Made by a program: the position numbers and the translations under genes. The notes below the pieces were generated by a model that worked only from the letters and a program-made list of their open reading frames with translations, was not told where the DNA came from and searched no databases. Below are positions 9,233 to 18,329 of a stretch of DNA of 64,000 nt, piece after piece. Each line of letters starts with the position of its first letter. Position 1 is the first letter of the stretch. The stretch is from DATBSL01 sp963729875 (GTDB taxonomy: Bacteria > Acidobacteriota > Vicinamibacteria > Fen-336), in NCBI GenBank assembly GCA_963729875.1, contig CAVSPR010000007.1:248001-312000 (forward strand), read 5' to 3'.

Positions 9233-10026
9233 ATGATCGGCCAGACGGTCGCCCACTACCGGATCACCGCCCGGCTGGGTGAGGGCGGCATGGGGGTCGT
9301 CTACGAGGCCGAGGACCTGCGCCTCCCCCGCCGCGTCGCCCTCAAGTTCCTCCCCGCCGGCCGCCTCGAGGACCGCGCCGCGCGCGAGCGCTTCGAGCGC
9401 GAGGCCCGGGCGGCCTCGGTCCTCAGTCACCCTGACATCTGCGTTCTCCACGACCTGGCCGAGCACGAGGGACAGCCCTTCCTGGTGATGGAGCGGCTGC
9501 ACGGGTCGTCCCTCCGGGAGCGCCTCCAGGCGGGGCCCGTCCCGACGGATGAGATTCTGAGGATCGGGGCCCAGGTCGCGGACGCCCTCGACGCCGCGCA
9601 CGCCGCCGGTGCTGGGCCGCCCCGCGAACGCGCGGTCGGATCTCTTCTCGCTCGGGGTGGTGCTCTACGAGATGGCCACGGGAGCGAGGCCCTTCCCGGG
9701 CGACTCCATGGGCGCGGTCTTCGACGCGATCCTGCACAAGGCCCCCACCTCCCCGGTGCGCCTCAATCCGAGAACGCCGGTTGAGCTCGAGCGGATCGTC
9801 GTCGCAGGAGTACGCGGACTACCAGGTGATGCTCGTCCGAGACGTGCGTCGCGCGGTCGACTACCTCGCCTCCCGGCCCGACCTTCAAGGCGGCGGTCGT
9901 CGTGCTGGGAGGGCTCCCAGAGCCGAGATGATCCGCGAGTCGCTCGCCTGGCTCGACAACTACCTCGGGCCGGTCCAGAGTGCGGCTACGGAGGCCCGGG
10001 AGCTTCCCGTGTCAGGCCGACGCTGA
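9233..10026 (+). pseudogene. Ser/Thr kinase-hydrolase remnant with internal deletions
   Basis: The start MIGQTVAHYRITARLGEGGMGVVYEAED and VALKFLP are the glycine loop and Lys of a Hanks-type kinase. After ALDAAHAAG, where HRDxKPxN and DFG should follow, the sequence jumps in another frame to ARSDLFSLGVVLYEMATGARPF at about 9634. The catalytic loop and activation segment are therefore missing. A third frame then shows QEYADYQVMLVRDVRRAVDYLASRPD and, after another gap, MIRESLAWLDNYLGPV. These resemble the hydrolase half and C-terminus of kinase-hydrolase fusions found in Acidobacteria (recalled from family knowledge). The locus is a collapsed relic with several internal deletions, or an assembly collapse. 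No active kinase can be made. Confidence 0.75.
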
Positions 10027-10088
10027 ACAAGGGAAGCGGATGGGCCTCTTCGGACCAGGTCTTCTGAAACGAGTTGGCGAGCCGCTCC

Positions 10089-10661
10089 CTAGCGTCTCGC
10101 CTTCGCGCGCTCCACGTACCGGCTGGACTCGACGTCCACGCGTATCCACTCGCCCACGTCGATGAAGGGTGGGACCATCACCGCGACGCCGTTGTCGAGC
10201 GTCGCCGCCTTCCAGACGTTGTCGGTGCCCGGGGTGTGGTAGGGCGCGGCCGTCTCCGCCACCCGCGCCTCCGCGATCTCGGGGAAGACGATGCCGAGCG
10301 GCTCGCCGTCCACGAACTCGACGGGGACGACCGTCTCCTCCGTGAGCCAGGCCGCCGCCTTGCCGAGCCGCTCCCCTTCGATCGCGACCTGCTCGAAGGT
10401 CTGCGGGTTCATGAAGGTGCTGACCCCGGCCTCGGAGTAGAGGAACTGGAGGCTCTGCCGGTCCGGCTGGACCTCCTCCACCGTCTCCTCGGCCCGGAAG
10501 CGCCGCTCCCGCTCCTTCCCGGTGCGAAGGTCCCGGATCTTCGCGTGCATGACCCCGCCCATCTTGCCCTGGCCGCCGTGGTAGTCGGCCGAGACGACGC
10601 GGCACAGGGCGCCGTCGACCCGGAGGGTCATCCGCGGGCGCAGCTCGGATCCCGTTCGCAT
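10089..10661 (-). CDS. Elongation factor P-like protein
   Basis: 190 residues starting MRTGSELRPRMTLRVDG, with the three beta-barrel EF-P layout and an end reading PPFIDVGEWIRVDVESSRYVERAKARR (canonical FI..G..I.V.T..G.Y). EF-P binds the ribosome and relieves stalling at polyproline. The tip of domain I reads HGGQGKMGGVMHAK, so a Lys (K33) stands at or near the residue that EpmA, YmfI-type or rhamnosyl enzymes modify, in a non-standard loop. This could be the main EF-P of the organism or a paralogue. The gene is monocistronic and faces the kinase remnant. Confidence 0.85.
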   Translation of the reverse strand: MRTGSELRPRMTLRVDGALCRVVSADYHGGQGKMGGVMHAKIRDLRTGKERERRFRAEETVEEVQPDRQSLQFLYSEAGVSTFMNPQTFEQVAIEGERLGKAAAWLTEETVVPVEFVDGEPLGIVFPEIAEARVAETAAPYHTPGTDNVWKAATLDNGVAVMVPPFIDVGEWIRVDVESSRYVERAKARR

Positions 10662-10786
10662 GGGCGCGCTCCTTTCGGCCTTGGGGACGAGCCGATCGTC
10701 CGCCCCGGCTCGCCCGCCTGTCAAGGCTCCGGGCATCGCGGCCCGGCCGCGCCCCCGGCCCGGGCTTGCGCTAACATCCGGCTCGC

Positions 10787-11692
10787 ATGAGCCTCACCCT
10801 CGTCGTCCTCGCCGCCGGTGTCGGCAGCCGCTACGGGGGGCCCAAGCAGGTCGACCGCGTGGGCCCGGGCGGGGCCACCCTCCTCGACTACGCCGCCTTC
10901 GACGCGCGGCGGGCCGGCTTCGACCGCTGCGTCCTGGTCGTGCGCGAGGGCATGGAAGCGGAGATGCGCGAGGCCGTCGGCGACCGCATCGCGCGTCACG
11001 TGCCGCTCGCCTACGCGGTGCAGGCGAGCGGTCTGCCCGACGGGCTCGTCCCGCCGACGGGCCGGAGCAAGCCCTGGGGCACCGGCCCGGCCACGATCGC
11101 CGCGGCGCCGCTCCTGGACGGGCCGTTCGCGGTGATCAACGCCGACGACTTCTACGGCGCGGGCAGCTACCGCGTGCTCGCCGGCTTCCTCCGGCGCCCG
11201 CAGGACGGCCCCGTGCCCGAGTTCGCGATCGTCGGCTTCCCCCTCGTCACGACGCTGAGTCCCGACGGGCCGGTGAGCCGGGGCGTGTGCACCGTCGACG
11301 GGCAGGGCTTGCTCCTCTCCATCCGCGAGGTCTTGAAGGTCGAGCGGGACGGCGAGAACGGGCGCGAGCTCGACGGGTCGGGCGCCGGTCCGTCGATCCC
11401 CGGTCAGACGCCGGTGTCGCTCAACTTCTGGGGTTTCACTCCCGCGGTCGTGCCGGCCCTCGAGGCGGGCTTCCGCCGCTTCCTCGCGGAGAACGCCGGC
11501 AGCTCGAAGGCGGAGTATTTCCTGCTCTCGGCCGTCCAGTCGCTCGTCGAGGCGGGCGGGGCCCGGGTGCGGGTCCTCGGAGGCGGCGGCCCGTGGGGCG
11601 GGCTGACACACCCCGGGGACCGGCCCCGCCTCGTCGCGCTCCTCGACTCGCTCCACGCGCGGGGCGAGTACCCGGACCGGCTCTGGACGTGA
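10787..11692 (+). CDS. Sugar nucleotidyltransferase
   Basis: 301 residues beginning MSLTLVVLAAGVGSRYGGPKQVDRVGP, the G-x-G-x-R...PKQ signature of nucleotidyltransferases that make NDP-sugars from sugar-1-phosphates. NADDFYG (residues ~118-124) supplies the Asp for metal binding, and ISLNFWGF-like VSLNFWGF lies near 220. Relatives include GlmU/RmlA-type N-terminal domains. Its stop overlaps the GTG of the next gene, a kinase related to N-acetylhexosamine 1-kinase (GTGA). The pair would phosphorylate a free sugar at C1 and then activate it. The sugar and nucleotide are not determined by the sequence. Confidence 0.85.
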   Translation: MSLTLVVLAAGVGSRYGGPKQVDRVGPGGATLLDYAAFDARRAGFDRCVLVVREGMEAEMREAVGDRIARHVPLAYAVQASGLPDGLVPPTGRSKPWGTGPATIAAAPLLDGPFAVINADDFYGAGSYRVLAGFLRRPQDGPVPEFAIVGFPLVTTLSPDGPVSRGVCTVDGQGLLLSIREVLKVERDGENGRELDGSGAGPSIPGQTPVSLNFWGFTPAVVPALEAGFRRFLAENAGSSKAEYFLLSAVQSLVEAGGARVRVLGGGGPWGGLTHPGDRPRLVALLDSLHARGEYPDRLWT

Positions 11693-12834
11693 GCGACACC
11701 CCGCCGGCCGTGCGCGTTCCGACCGGGGAGGACGCCGCCGCCGTCCTCGCCCGCTTCGCCCTCCCCGGCCCGCTCGTCTCGCTCGACCCGCACACGAGCG
11801 GTCTCATCAACCACTCGTGGGTGGCGACGTGCTCGACCCCCGGCGGCCGGCGACGCTTCTTCCTGCAGCAGATCAACCGCCACGTCTTCCACCACCCGGA
11901 CGAGGTGATGGAGAACATGGTGCGGGTCACGCGCCACGTGGCGGCGCGCCTGGCCGGGGAAGGCGTCAGCGACGTCGCGCGGCGCGTGCTCTCTTTCGTG
12001 CCGACCCTCGACGGCGCCACCCACCACGTGGACGCGGCCGGCGAGACCTGGCGCCTCGTGCCGTGGCTGGAGGGCACCCGCGCGACCGAGCGAGCGGCGA
12101 CGGCGGAGGAGGCCCGCGAGACGGCCCGCGCCTTCGGCCGCTTCCTGGCCCACCTCCGGGACCTGCCGGGCCCGCCGCTCCACGAGACGATCCTCGCCTT
12201 CCACGACACGCCGGGCCGCCTCGCGGGCTTCGAGCGGGCGGTCGCGGTGGACCGCGTCGGGCGGGCCGCGGAGTGCCGGGCCGGGATCGAAGCCCTGCTC
12301 GACCGGCGAGCGCTCGCCTCCGCGCTGACCGGGCCCGCCGCCCGCGGGGAGATCCCGGTGCGCCCCACCCACAACGACGCCAAGATCGCGAACGTCCTCT
12401 TCGACGCGGAGAGCGGCGAGGGGCTGTGCGTCGTGGACCTCGACACGGTGATGCCCGGCGTCGCTCCCTACGACTTCGGCGACCTCGCCCGCTCGACGGT
12501 GAGCGACTCCGAGGAGGACGATCCCGACCTCTCGACGGTGTCCGTGCGCGTCCCCGTCTTCGAAGCGCTCGCCCGAGGCTTCATCGAGGGCGCGGGCGAC
12601 GCCCTCTCCCCCGCCGAGCGCGGCCTCCTCGTGACGGGAGCCGAGGTGATCGTCTACGAGCAGGCGATCCGCTTCCTCGGCGACCACCTCGACGGCGACC
12701 GCTACTACCGCACGACCCGCCCCGGCCACAACCTCGACCGCGCCCGCAACCAGATCCGGCTGCTCGAGGGTCTCGAGGCGGCGGGGCAGGATCTGCGGGC
12801 GATCGCCTCGGGGGCGGTCCGGCCGCCCCGGTGA
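11689..12834 (+). CDS. Phosphotransferase (APH fold), sugar-1-kinase-like
   Basis: 381 residues from the GTG at 11689, which overlaps the upstream TGA. The APH/choline-kinase fold is shown by SGLINHSWVATC near the N-terminus, the catalytic loop PVRPTHNDAKIANVLFD (His-Asn-Asp; the canonical form is HGD) and the metal Asp in CVVDLDTVMPG. The C-terminal HLDGDRYYRTTRPGHNLDRARNQ is typical of N-acetylhexosamine 1-kinase (NahK) and its relatives. By family, the enzyme phosphorylates a free sugar at C1 with ATP. With the nucleotidyltransferase it forms a two-step salvage route to an NDP-sugar. The substrate is an inference. Confidence 0.8.
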   Translation: MSDTPPAVRVPTGEDAAAVLARFALPGPLVSLDPHTSGLINHSWVATCSTPGGRRRFFLQQINRHVFHHPDEVMENMVRVTRHVAARLAGEGVSDVARRVLSFVPTLDGATHHVDAAGETWRLVPWLEGTRATERAATAEEARETARAFGRFLAHLRDLPGPPLHETILAFHDTPGRLAGFERAVAVDRVGRAAECRAGIEALLDRRALASALTGPAARGEIPVRPTHNDAKIANVLFDAESGEGLCVVDLDTVMPGVAPYDFGDLARSTVSDSEEDDPDLSTVSVRVPVFEALARGFIEGAGDALSPAERGLLVTGAEVIVYEQAIRFLGDHLDGDRYYRTTRPGHNLDRARNQIRLLEGLEAAGQDLRAIASGAVRPPR

Positions 12835-12871
12835 GCGCCGTCCCCGCCCTGGCCGCCCGGGACCTCGCGAG

Positions 12872-15739
12872 TTACGAGCCGATCCTGGCCAGGAAGGCCG
12901 GGACCTCGGCGGCGGCGAGGGGCGGGCTCAGCAGGTAGCCCTGCAGCCCCGTGCAGCCTCTCGCCTCGAGGAACGAGCGCTGCGCCTCCGTCTCCACGCC
13001 CTCCGCCACCACCTCGAGGCCCAGGCTGCGGCCGAGGCCGAGGATCGCCGTCACCTGCGCGACCTGGTCGGCGTTGCCGGGCAGGTCCGCCACCAGCGAG
13101 CGGTCGATCTTCAGCCGGCGGAAGCCGAAGTCCCGGATCCGCCGGATCGAGAAGGTGCCGGTGCCGAAGTCGTCGAGGGCCAGCTGCACCCCGAGCCCGC
13201 GCAGCTGGCGCAGGCGCTCCGTGGTCTCCTCGCTCTCGGTCATGACGGTGGGCTCGGTGAGGTCGAGCTCGAGGCGCGACGCCGCGAGGCCGCTCCGCCG
13301 CAGCGCGTCGCCGACGGCGTCCACCAGGTTCGGCTGGAGGAACTGGCGGGCCGAGAGGTTCACCACCACCCGGACGTCCTGGCGCTCGAGCGACGCGGCG
13401 AAGCGCGTGGCGCCACGGAGGACGCCGGCCCCGATGGGCAGGATGAGGCCGCTCTCCTCGGCCTGCGCGATGAACGAGGCGGGGGTGACGAGGCCGAGCT
13501 TTGGGTGCCGCCAGCGCAGGAGCGCCTCGAGCGAGGGGGGGCCGCCGCGGTGCAAAACCGGCAGGTAGACGATCTCGAACTGGTCACGCTCGAGAGCCGA
13601 GCGCAGGCCGTCGAGGAGCAGCATCCGCTCGAGGGCCCGCTCGCTCATCTCCGACGTGAAGAAGCGGTAGGAGTTCTTGCCCTCCTGCTTCGCCCGGTAC
13701 ATGGCGAGGTCGGCGTTGCGCAGCAGCGTGTCGGCGTCGCCGCCGTCCTCCGGGTAGACGCTGATGCCCGCGCTCGCGCTGAGGGTGACGTCGTGGTCGT
13801 CCACGCGGCACGGACGGGCGACCCGCTCGAGCAGCGCCCGGGCCACGAGGGCAGCGTCGTCCACCCGGGCCAGGCTCTGGACGAGGACGGTGAACTCGTC
13901 TCCCCCGATGCGGGCCACGAGGTCCGAGCTGCGGGTCCCCGCCCGCAGGCGCTCGGCCATGGTCTGGAGGACGGCGTCGCCGGCCGCGTGGCCGAGGCTG
14001 TCGTTCACCGCCTTGAAGCCGTCGAGGTCGAGGAAGACGAGGGCGCTGCGCGTGCGCTGGCGCCCGGCGCGGGAGAGGGTGCGCTCCAGGGTGTCGAGGA
14101 AGAAGGAGCGGTTGGGAAGCCCGGTCAGCGAGTCGTAGCGAGCGAAGCGCTGCAGGTCCGCCTCCGCCCGCTGCCGCTTCAGGAAGAGGGCCAGGAGGCT
14201 CGCGACGTCGGCCAGGGCGGGGACCCACTCGGGCTCTCTCGCGCCGGCCCTGGAGCACCTGACCTCCAGCACGCCCAGCACCTGGCCGCCCAGCCGGACG
14301 GGGACGGCGAGCGCGACGCCGGCGCCGTCCGCCCCCGGGTCTTCCCACGCGGCGACCCCTTCCTCGAGCGTCCGCCTCGCCAGAGCGTCGTTCCGGGGCG
14401 CAGACGGCAGGGCGACGAGGGCCTCGGACGAGGTCCCGGCGAGCAGCGGCGCCGGGGGCTCGCCGTCCGCCACCCACAGCCGCGCCTCGGTGCAGTCGAG
14501 GCCGTGGACGAGGGCGTCGAGCACGGCGGGGGCGGCCTCGGCCAGGGACAGCGAGCCCGTGAGGGCCTGGGTCGCTCGGTGCCGGGCCGCGGCCAGGCGC
14601 TCGCCCCGGCGCTTCTCGCTCAGGTCGCGGATGTAGGCGGTCAGGATGGCCCGACCCTTCACGTAGGCCGGGACCACCACCACGTCGACCGGGAGCAGCG
14701 AGCCGTCGGCCCGCATGGCGGTCGCCTCGCGGCGGCGCCCCATGTTGGGGTCCCCGCCGGTGAGGACGAAGTCGCGCAGCTTTCGCCGCAGCTCCTCGCG
14801 CAGGGAGGGAGGCACGATGGTGTCGGCCGCCTCGCGGCCGAGGATCTCCGAGCGGCTGTAGCCGAACAGCCGCCGCGCCGCCGCGTTGAACTCGATCACG
14901 CGGCCCTCGTGGTCGGCGGTGATGATGCAGTCGAGCGCGGAGTCGAGGATCAGCGCCTTGCGGATCTCGCTCGCCCGCAGCTCGTCCTCCCACTCCCGCG
15001 CCTCACCGAACGGCCGGACCACGAGGGGCAGCTCGGAGGACGGGGCCCCGGGGCGGTCGGGCTCGGGCTCTGCGTCCACGAAGGCGGCGATCCGCTCGCG
15101 GGCGTCCCCGCGGTAGACGAGGAACTCGACCCCGGCGCGGAAGCGCCCCCCCTCCTCCCCCGCCGTGCGCACCACCTGGCCCACCAGCGCCACCGGCGCG
15201 CCGCCGTCCGGGAGGTCGAAGGTCAGGCCCACCTTCGTGCCGAGCTCGAGCTCGCGCGGGCTCTCGAGGAGGACCCCGCGCGCCCCGATGTTGACCACCG
15301 CCCCCTCGTCCTCGTCGGCCCCGCTGACGAAGCGCGACCAGTCGCGCAGGCGCACCGCGATCCGCTGGGTGCGACGGGCGGGGACGCACACCAGCTCCTC
15401 GAGCCGGCGGTCCCAGAGCACGGGGTCCACCGGGAGGGGGATCACGGCGTTGGCCCCCGCCGCCGCCAGAGCGGCCTCGGCGTCGGGCGGGTCCACCCGG
15501 TTCAGCCAGACGATCGCCGTGGGCCGCGTCTCCTCGTTCCCGCGAAGACTCCGCACGAGGGCGGCGGCCTCCTCCCGCGGGAGGTCGATCACGACCATCT
15601 GCGGCCGGACCCGCTCCGCGGCTGCGACCGCCATCGCGGCGTCCTCCACGTGGACGCGGTCGATGTCCGGTCGGCCCAGGATCGTGGGGCCGAGCTCACC
15701 GGAGAGGCTCTCCGGACCGATGACGAGAACCTTCAGCAC
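12872..15739 (-). CDS. REC-PilZ-PAS-GAF-GGDEF-EAL cyclic-di-GMP protein
   Basis: 955 residues with at least six domains: receiver-like (1-115, with MVVIDLPREE keeping the Asp), PilZ-like (about 118-225, RTQRIAVRL and NIGARGVLLES), PAS (about 262-385, ALDCIITADHEGRVIEFN), GAF (about 395-540), GGDEF (about 545-710, intact ARIGGDEF) and EAL (about 715-955, LEALLRWRHP, DDFGTG, LKIDRS, EGVET, QGYLL). Both synthase and phosphodiesterase motifs look intact, so it may make or break cyclic-di-GMP, with the PilZ domain as a possible product sensor. It is a single gene convergent with the sugar-kinase operon. A cyclic-di-GMP riboswitch candidate lies about 4 kb away. Soluble: no membrane segment seen. 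Confidence 0.9.
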   Translation of the reverse strand: MLKVLVIGPESLSGELGPTILGRPDIDRVHVEDAAMAVAAAERVRPQMVVIDLPREEAAALVRSLRGNEETRPTAIVWLNRVDPPDAEAALAAAGANAVIPLPVDPVLWDRRLEELVCVPARRTQRIAVRLRDWSRFVSGADEDEGAVVNIGARGVLLESPRELELGTKVGLTFDLPDGGAPVALVGQVVRTAGEEGGRFRAGVEFLVYRGDARERIAAFVDAEPEPDRPGAPSSELPLVVRPFGEAREWEDELRASEIRKALILDSALDCIITADHEGRVIEFNAAARRLFGYSRSEILGREAADTIVPPSLREELRRKLRDFVLTGGDPNMGRRREATAMRADGSLLPVDVVVVPAYVKGRAILTAYIRDLSEKRRGERLAAARHRATQALTGSLSLAEAAPAVLDALVHGLDCTEARLWVADGEPPAPLLAGTSSEALVALPSAPRNDALARRTLEEGVAAWEDPGADGAGVALAVPVRLGGQVLGVLEVRCSRAGAREPEWVPALADVASLLALFLKRQRAEADLQRFARYDSLTGLPNRSFFLDTLERTLSRAGRQRTRSALVFLDLDGFKAVNDSLGHAAGDAVLQTMAERLRAGTRSSDLVARIGGDEFTVLVQSLARVDDAALVARALLERVARPCRVDDHDVTLSASAGISVYPEDGGDADTLLRNADLAMYRAKQEGKNSYRFFTSEMSERALERMLLLDGLRSALERDQFEIVYLPVLHRGGPPSLEALLRWRHPKLGLVTPASFIAQAEESGLILPIGAGVLRGATRFAASLERQDVRVVVNLSARQFLQPNLVDAVGDALRRSGLAASRLELDLTEPTVMTESEETTERLRQLRGLGVQLALDDFGTGTFSIRRIRDFGFRRLKIDRSLVADLPGNADQVAQVTAILGLGRSLGLEVVAEGVETEAQRSFLEARGCTGLQGYLLSPPLAAAEVPAFLARIGS

Positions 15740-15818
15740 CGCGGACGGAGTCTAGCCGGAATCGGGGCGGAACGCATCGCCGTGGCCACGGACCATGTGA
15801 GGGATCTCACGCGTCGGC

Positions 15819-15824
15819 TAGAAT
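15819..15824 (+). promoter_or_regulatory. Candidate -10 element (TAGAAT) with upstream GTGAG/CTCAC dyad
   Basis: TAGAAT ends 14 bp before the kinase ATG at 15839, so the leader would be only a few bases. Upstream at 15797-15810 is a small dyad GTGAG-GGAT-CTCAC that could be a regulator site. The -35 box is unclear. Confidence 0.4.
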
Positions 15825-15838
15825 GTCCCTGGCCCCTG

Positions 15839-18328
15839 ATGACGAACCTCGGCCCCGGCACCACGTTCTCGCACTACCGGATCGTCGACACGCTGGGCCA
15901 CGGCGGCCAGGCCACGGCGTTCAAGGCGGAGGACCTGCGGCTGAGCCGCACCGTCGTGGTCAAGGCCCTCCGGCCCGAGCTCGCCTCGAGCGAGACCGCC
16001 CGGCGGCGCTTCGAGCGCGAGGCGGCGCTGTGCTCCGCCCTCGACAACCCGCACATCCAGGGCGTCTACGACATCGGGGAGACGGACGGCCTCTACTACA
16101 TCGTGCTGCAGTACGTGGAGGGCCCGACCCTCAAGCAGTTCATGGCCGGGCGGCCCCTCGAGACCCTCTCCGCGCTGTCGATCGCGATCCAGCTCGCCGA
16201 CGCCCTCGCCGTGGCCCACGCGAGCGGCATCGTCCACCGCGACCTCAAGCCCGCCAACATCATCGTGGCCCCCGGCGGGCAGGCGAAGATCCTGGACTTC
16301 GGCCTCGCCAAGATGCTGGTGCCCGACCCCGCGGAGGCCGGCGGCACCCCCCCCTCGAGGACCGACGAGCCGCTCACCGAGATCGGCGTGCCGTACGGCT
16401 CGATGGGCTACAGCTCGCCGGAGCAGGCCTCGGGACAGGCCGCCGACCACCGGACCGACGTCTTCAGCCTCGGCGTCGTGCTGTACGAGATGGTCACCGG
16501 CGCCGCCCCCTTCCGGGGCCGCCACGCGGTCGAGGTGCTGAACGCGGTGATCAACTCGAGCCCGCGGCCGATCGTCGACCTGAACCCCCGCGCCCTGCCC
16601 GCCCTCCAGCCGATCCTCGACCGGGCCCTGGCCAAGGCCCCGCGCGACCGCTACCAGACGATGGCCGCGTTCCGGGACGACCTCAAGGCCCTGATGCGAC
16701 GGCTCGCCCGCGAGACCGGCGTCGTGCCCACGGAGACGACGGCGACGCTGCTCGCCCCCCAGCGCGCGCGGGCGTCGTGGTCGCTTTCGGGGACCCTGGG
16801 GAAGGTGCTCACCCGGCTCCGCCCTTCCCTTCCCGCCCGGGAGACGCGGTCCGGGCCGCCCGCGGCGGGGGCGCCCGCGCGCCCCCCCGGCTGGGGCACG
16901 GAGAAGCGCCCCACCCTCGCCGTCCTCCCCTTCCGCAACCTCGCCGGCAACCCCGACGCCGCCTACTACGAGTTCTCCCTCGCGGACGGCGTCATCACCG
17001 AGCTCGCCAACGTGAGGTCGATCGTGGTACGCCCCTCCGCCTACGTCGCGCCCTACGTGGGCCTGAGCCTCGACCCGCGCCAGGTGGGCGAGGAGCTGGC
17101 GGCGAGCCTCGTCCTCGCCTGCGGCTTCATCCGGACCCCGGAGCGGATGCGGGTCACCGCCCAGCTGCTGGAGACCGCCTCCGGGAGCATCCTCTGGAGC
17201 GACAAGATCGACGTCCTCTCGCGCGACCTCCTCGACGTCCAGGACGAGATCGCGGAGCGGCTGCTGGCCGGCCTCAAGCTGCGCCTCACCGCGGAGGAGC
17301 AGCAGCAGATCGAGCGCCCCCTCACCCGCAGCCCCGAGGCCTACGACTTCTACCTGCGCGGGCGGGACGCTCTCTTCCGCTACCTCCTGCGCACCCACGA
17401 CGAGGCCGACCTCGACGAGGCGGTCAAGATGCTGCACGAGGCGATCGGCCTCGACCCCGAGTTCGCCAGCGCCCACGCGACCCTCGGCCGCTGCTACGTG
17501 CTCTACGCCCAGGGGTGGGGCGGGGCCGAGAACTTCGTCCTGGCCGAGCGCTCGCTCAAGCACGCCCTGGCCGTCGACCCCACCCTCGTCAACGCCCGCC
17601 TGCAGATGGTCTACGTGGACCTGCACCACGGCGACAAGGAGGGGGCCCGCTCGCGGGCGGCGGAGCTCCTGGCCGAGCAGCCGGACGACCCCTCGGTCCT
17701 CTTCGTGGCCGCCATGATCTTCCGCCTCGACGGCCTCTACGAGAAGGCCCTCGCCACCTACGACCACCTGCTCGAGATGAATCCCAAGGACCTGGTGATC
17801 GTGGCCTTCAACAAGGCCCGCGTCTTCACCCACCAGGGCCGATTCGAGGAGGCGGTGGCCGAGATCGACCGCGGCCGGGCGGCCGAGCCGGAGCACCCGC
17901 TCCTCAAGACCTTCCTCGCGGTGGCCCTCTTCAACCAGGACATGGTGGACGACGCCCAGGCCCTGCTCGAGGACGTCCTGCGCCAGAACCCGCACTTCGA
18001 CGGGGTGCTGCCGCTCCTCGGCTGGTGCCTCTCCGCCCGCGGGCAGCACGAGCAGGCCCGGGCCCTCGTGACCGACCGGGTTCGCGATGTCGCCGGCGCC
18101 GACCACGACATCGCGCTGTGGCTCGCCGAGTTCTACGCGATGGAGGGCATGGTCGGGGACGCCCTCGATTGGGTCCGCACCGCGGTGCGCATCGGCAACG
18201 AGAACTACCCGCTGCTCGCCCGGATCCCCAAGCTCGACGCCCTGCGCGCGGACCCCGGCTTCGCCGAGCTGATGGAGGAGCTGCGGCAGCGCTGGGAGGC
18301 CCGCCGCCTGGCGGGCGAGGCGGCCTGA
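15839..18328 (+). CDS. Ser/Thr protein kinase with C-terminal TPR array
   Basis: 829 residues. Residues 12-285 are a full Hanks-type kinase: glycine loop TLGHGGQA, Lys42 in VVKALRP, HRDLKPAN with Asp135, DFG at 153-155 and GSMGYSSPEQ. A linker leads to a TolB-like region (LAVLPFRNLAGNPDAAYYEFSLADGV, about 362-470), seen in adenylate-cyclase and kinase proteins. At least six TPR units follow to the C-terminus (for example ADLDEAVKMLHEAIGLDPEFASAHATLG). No transmembrane segment is obvious. This architecture is typical of Acidobacteria. The open frame extends far 5' over the antisense of the GGDEF gene; the ATG at 15839 is the only start matching the kinase N-terminus. The following mgtE gene starts 1 bp after its stop. 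Confidence 0.9.
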   Translation: MTNLGPGTTFSHYRIVDTLGHGGQATAFKAEDLRLSRTVVVKALRPELASSETARRRFEREAALCSALDNPHIQGVYDIGETDGLYYIVLQYVEGPTLKQFMAGRPLETLSALSIAIQLADALAVAHASGIVHRDLKPANIIVAPGGQAKILDFGLAKMLVPDPAEAGGTPPSRTDEPLTEIGVPYGSMGYSSPEQASGQAADHRTDVFSLGVVLYEMVTGAAPFRGRHAVEVLNAVINSSPRPIVDLNPRALPALQPILDRALAKAPRDRYQTMAAFRDDLKALMRRLARETGVVPTETTATLLAPQRARASWSLSGTLGKVLTRLRPSLPARETRSGPPAAGAPARPPGWGTEKRPTLAVLPFRNLAGNPDAAYYEFSLADGVITELANVRSIVVRPSAYVAPYVGLSLDPRQVGEELAASLVLACGFIRTPERMRVTAQLLETASGSILWSDKIDVLSRDLLDVQDEIAERLLAGLKLRLTAEEQQQIERPLTRSPEAYDFYLRGRDALFRYLLRTHDEADLDEAVKMLHEAIGLDPEFASAHATLGRCYVLYAQGWGGAENFVLAERSLKHALAVDPTLVNARLQMVYVDLHHGDKEGARSRAAELLAEQPDDPSVLFVAAMIFRLDGLYEKALATYDHLLEMNPKDLVIVAFNKARVFTHQGRFEEAVAEIDRGRAAEPEHPLLKTFLAVALFNQDMVDDAQALLEDVLRQNPHFDGVLPLLGWCLSARGQHEQARALVTDRVRDVAGADHDIALWLAEFYAMEGMVGDALDWVRTAVRIGNENYPLLARIPKLDALRADPGFAELMEELRQRWEARRLAGEAA

Positions 18329-18329
18329 C

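Noticed and set aside
13505..15838. Upstream extension of the kinase-TPR frame by about 780 residues
   Set aside because: It is antisense to the GGDEF-EAL gene and shows Val/Glu/Gly-rich low-information protein, a GC shadow. The kinase fold begins at the ATG of 15839.
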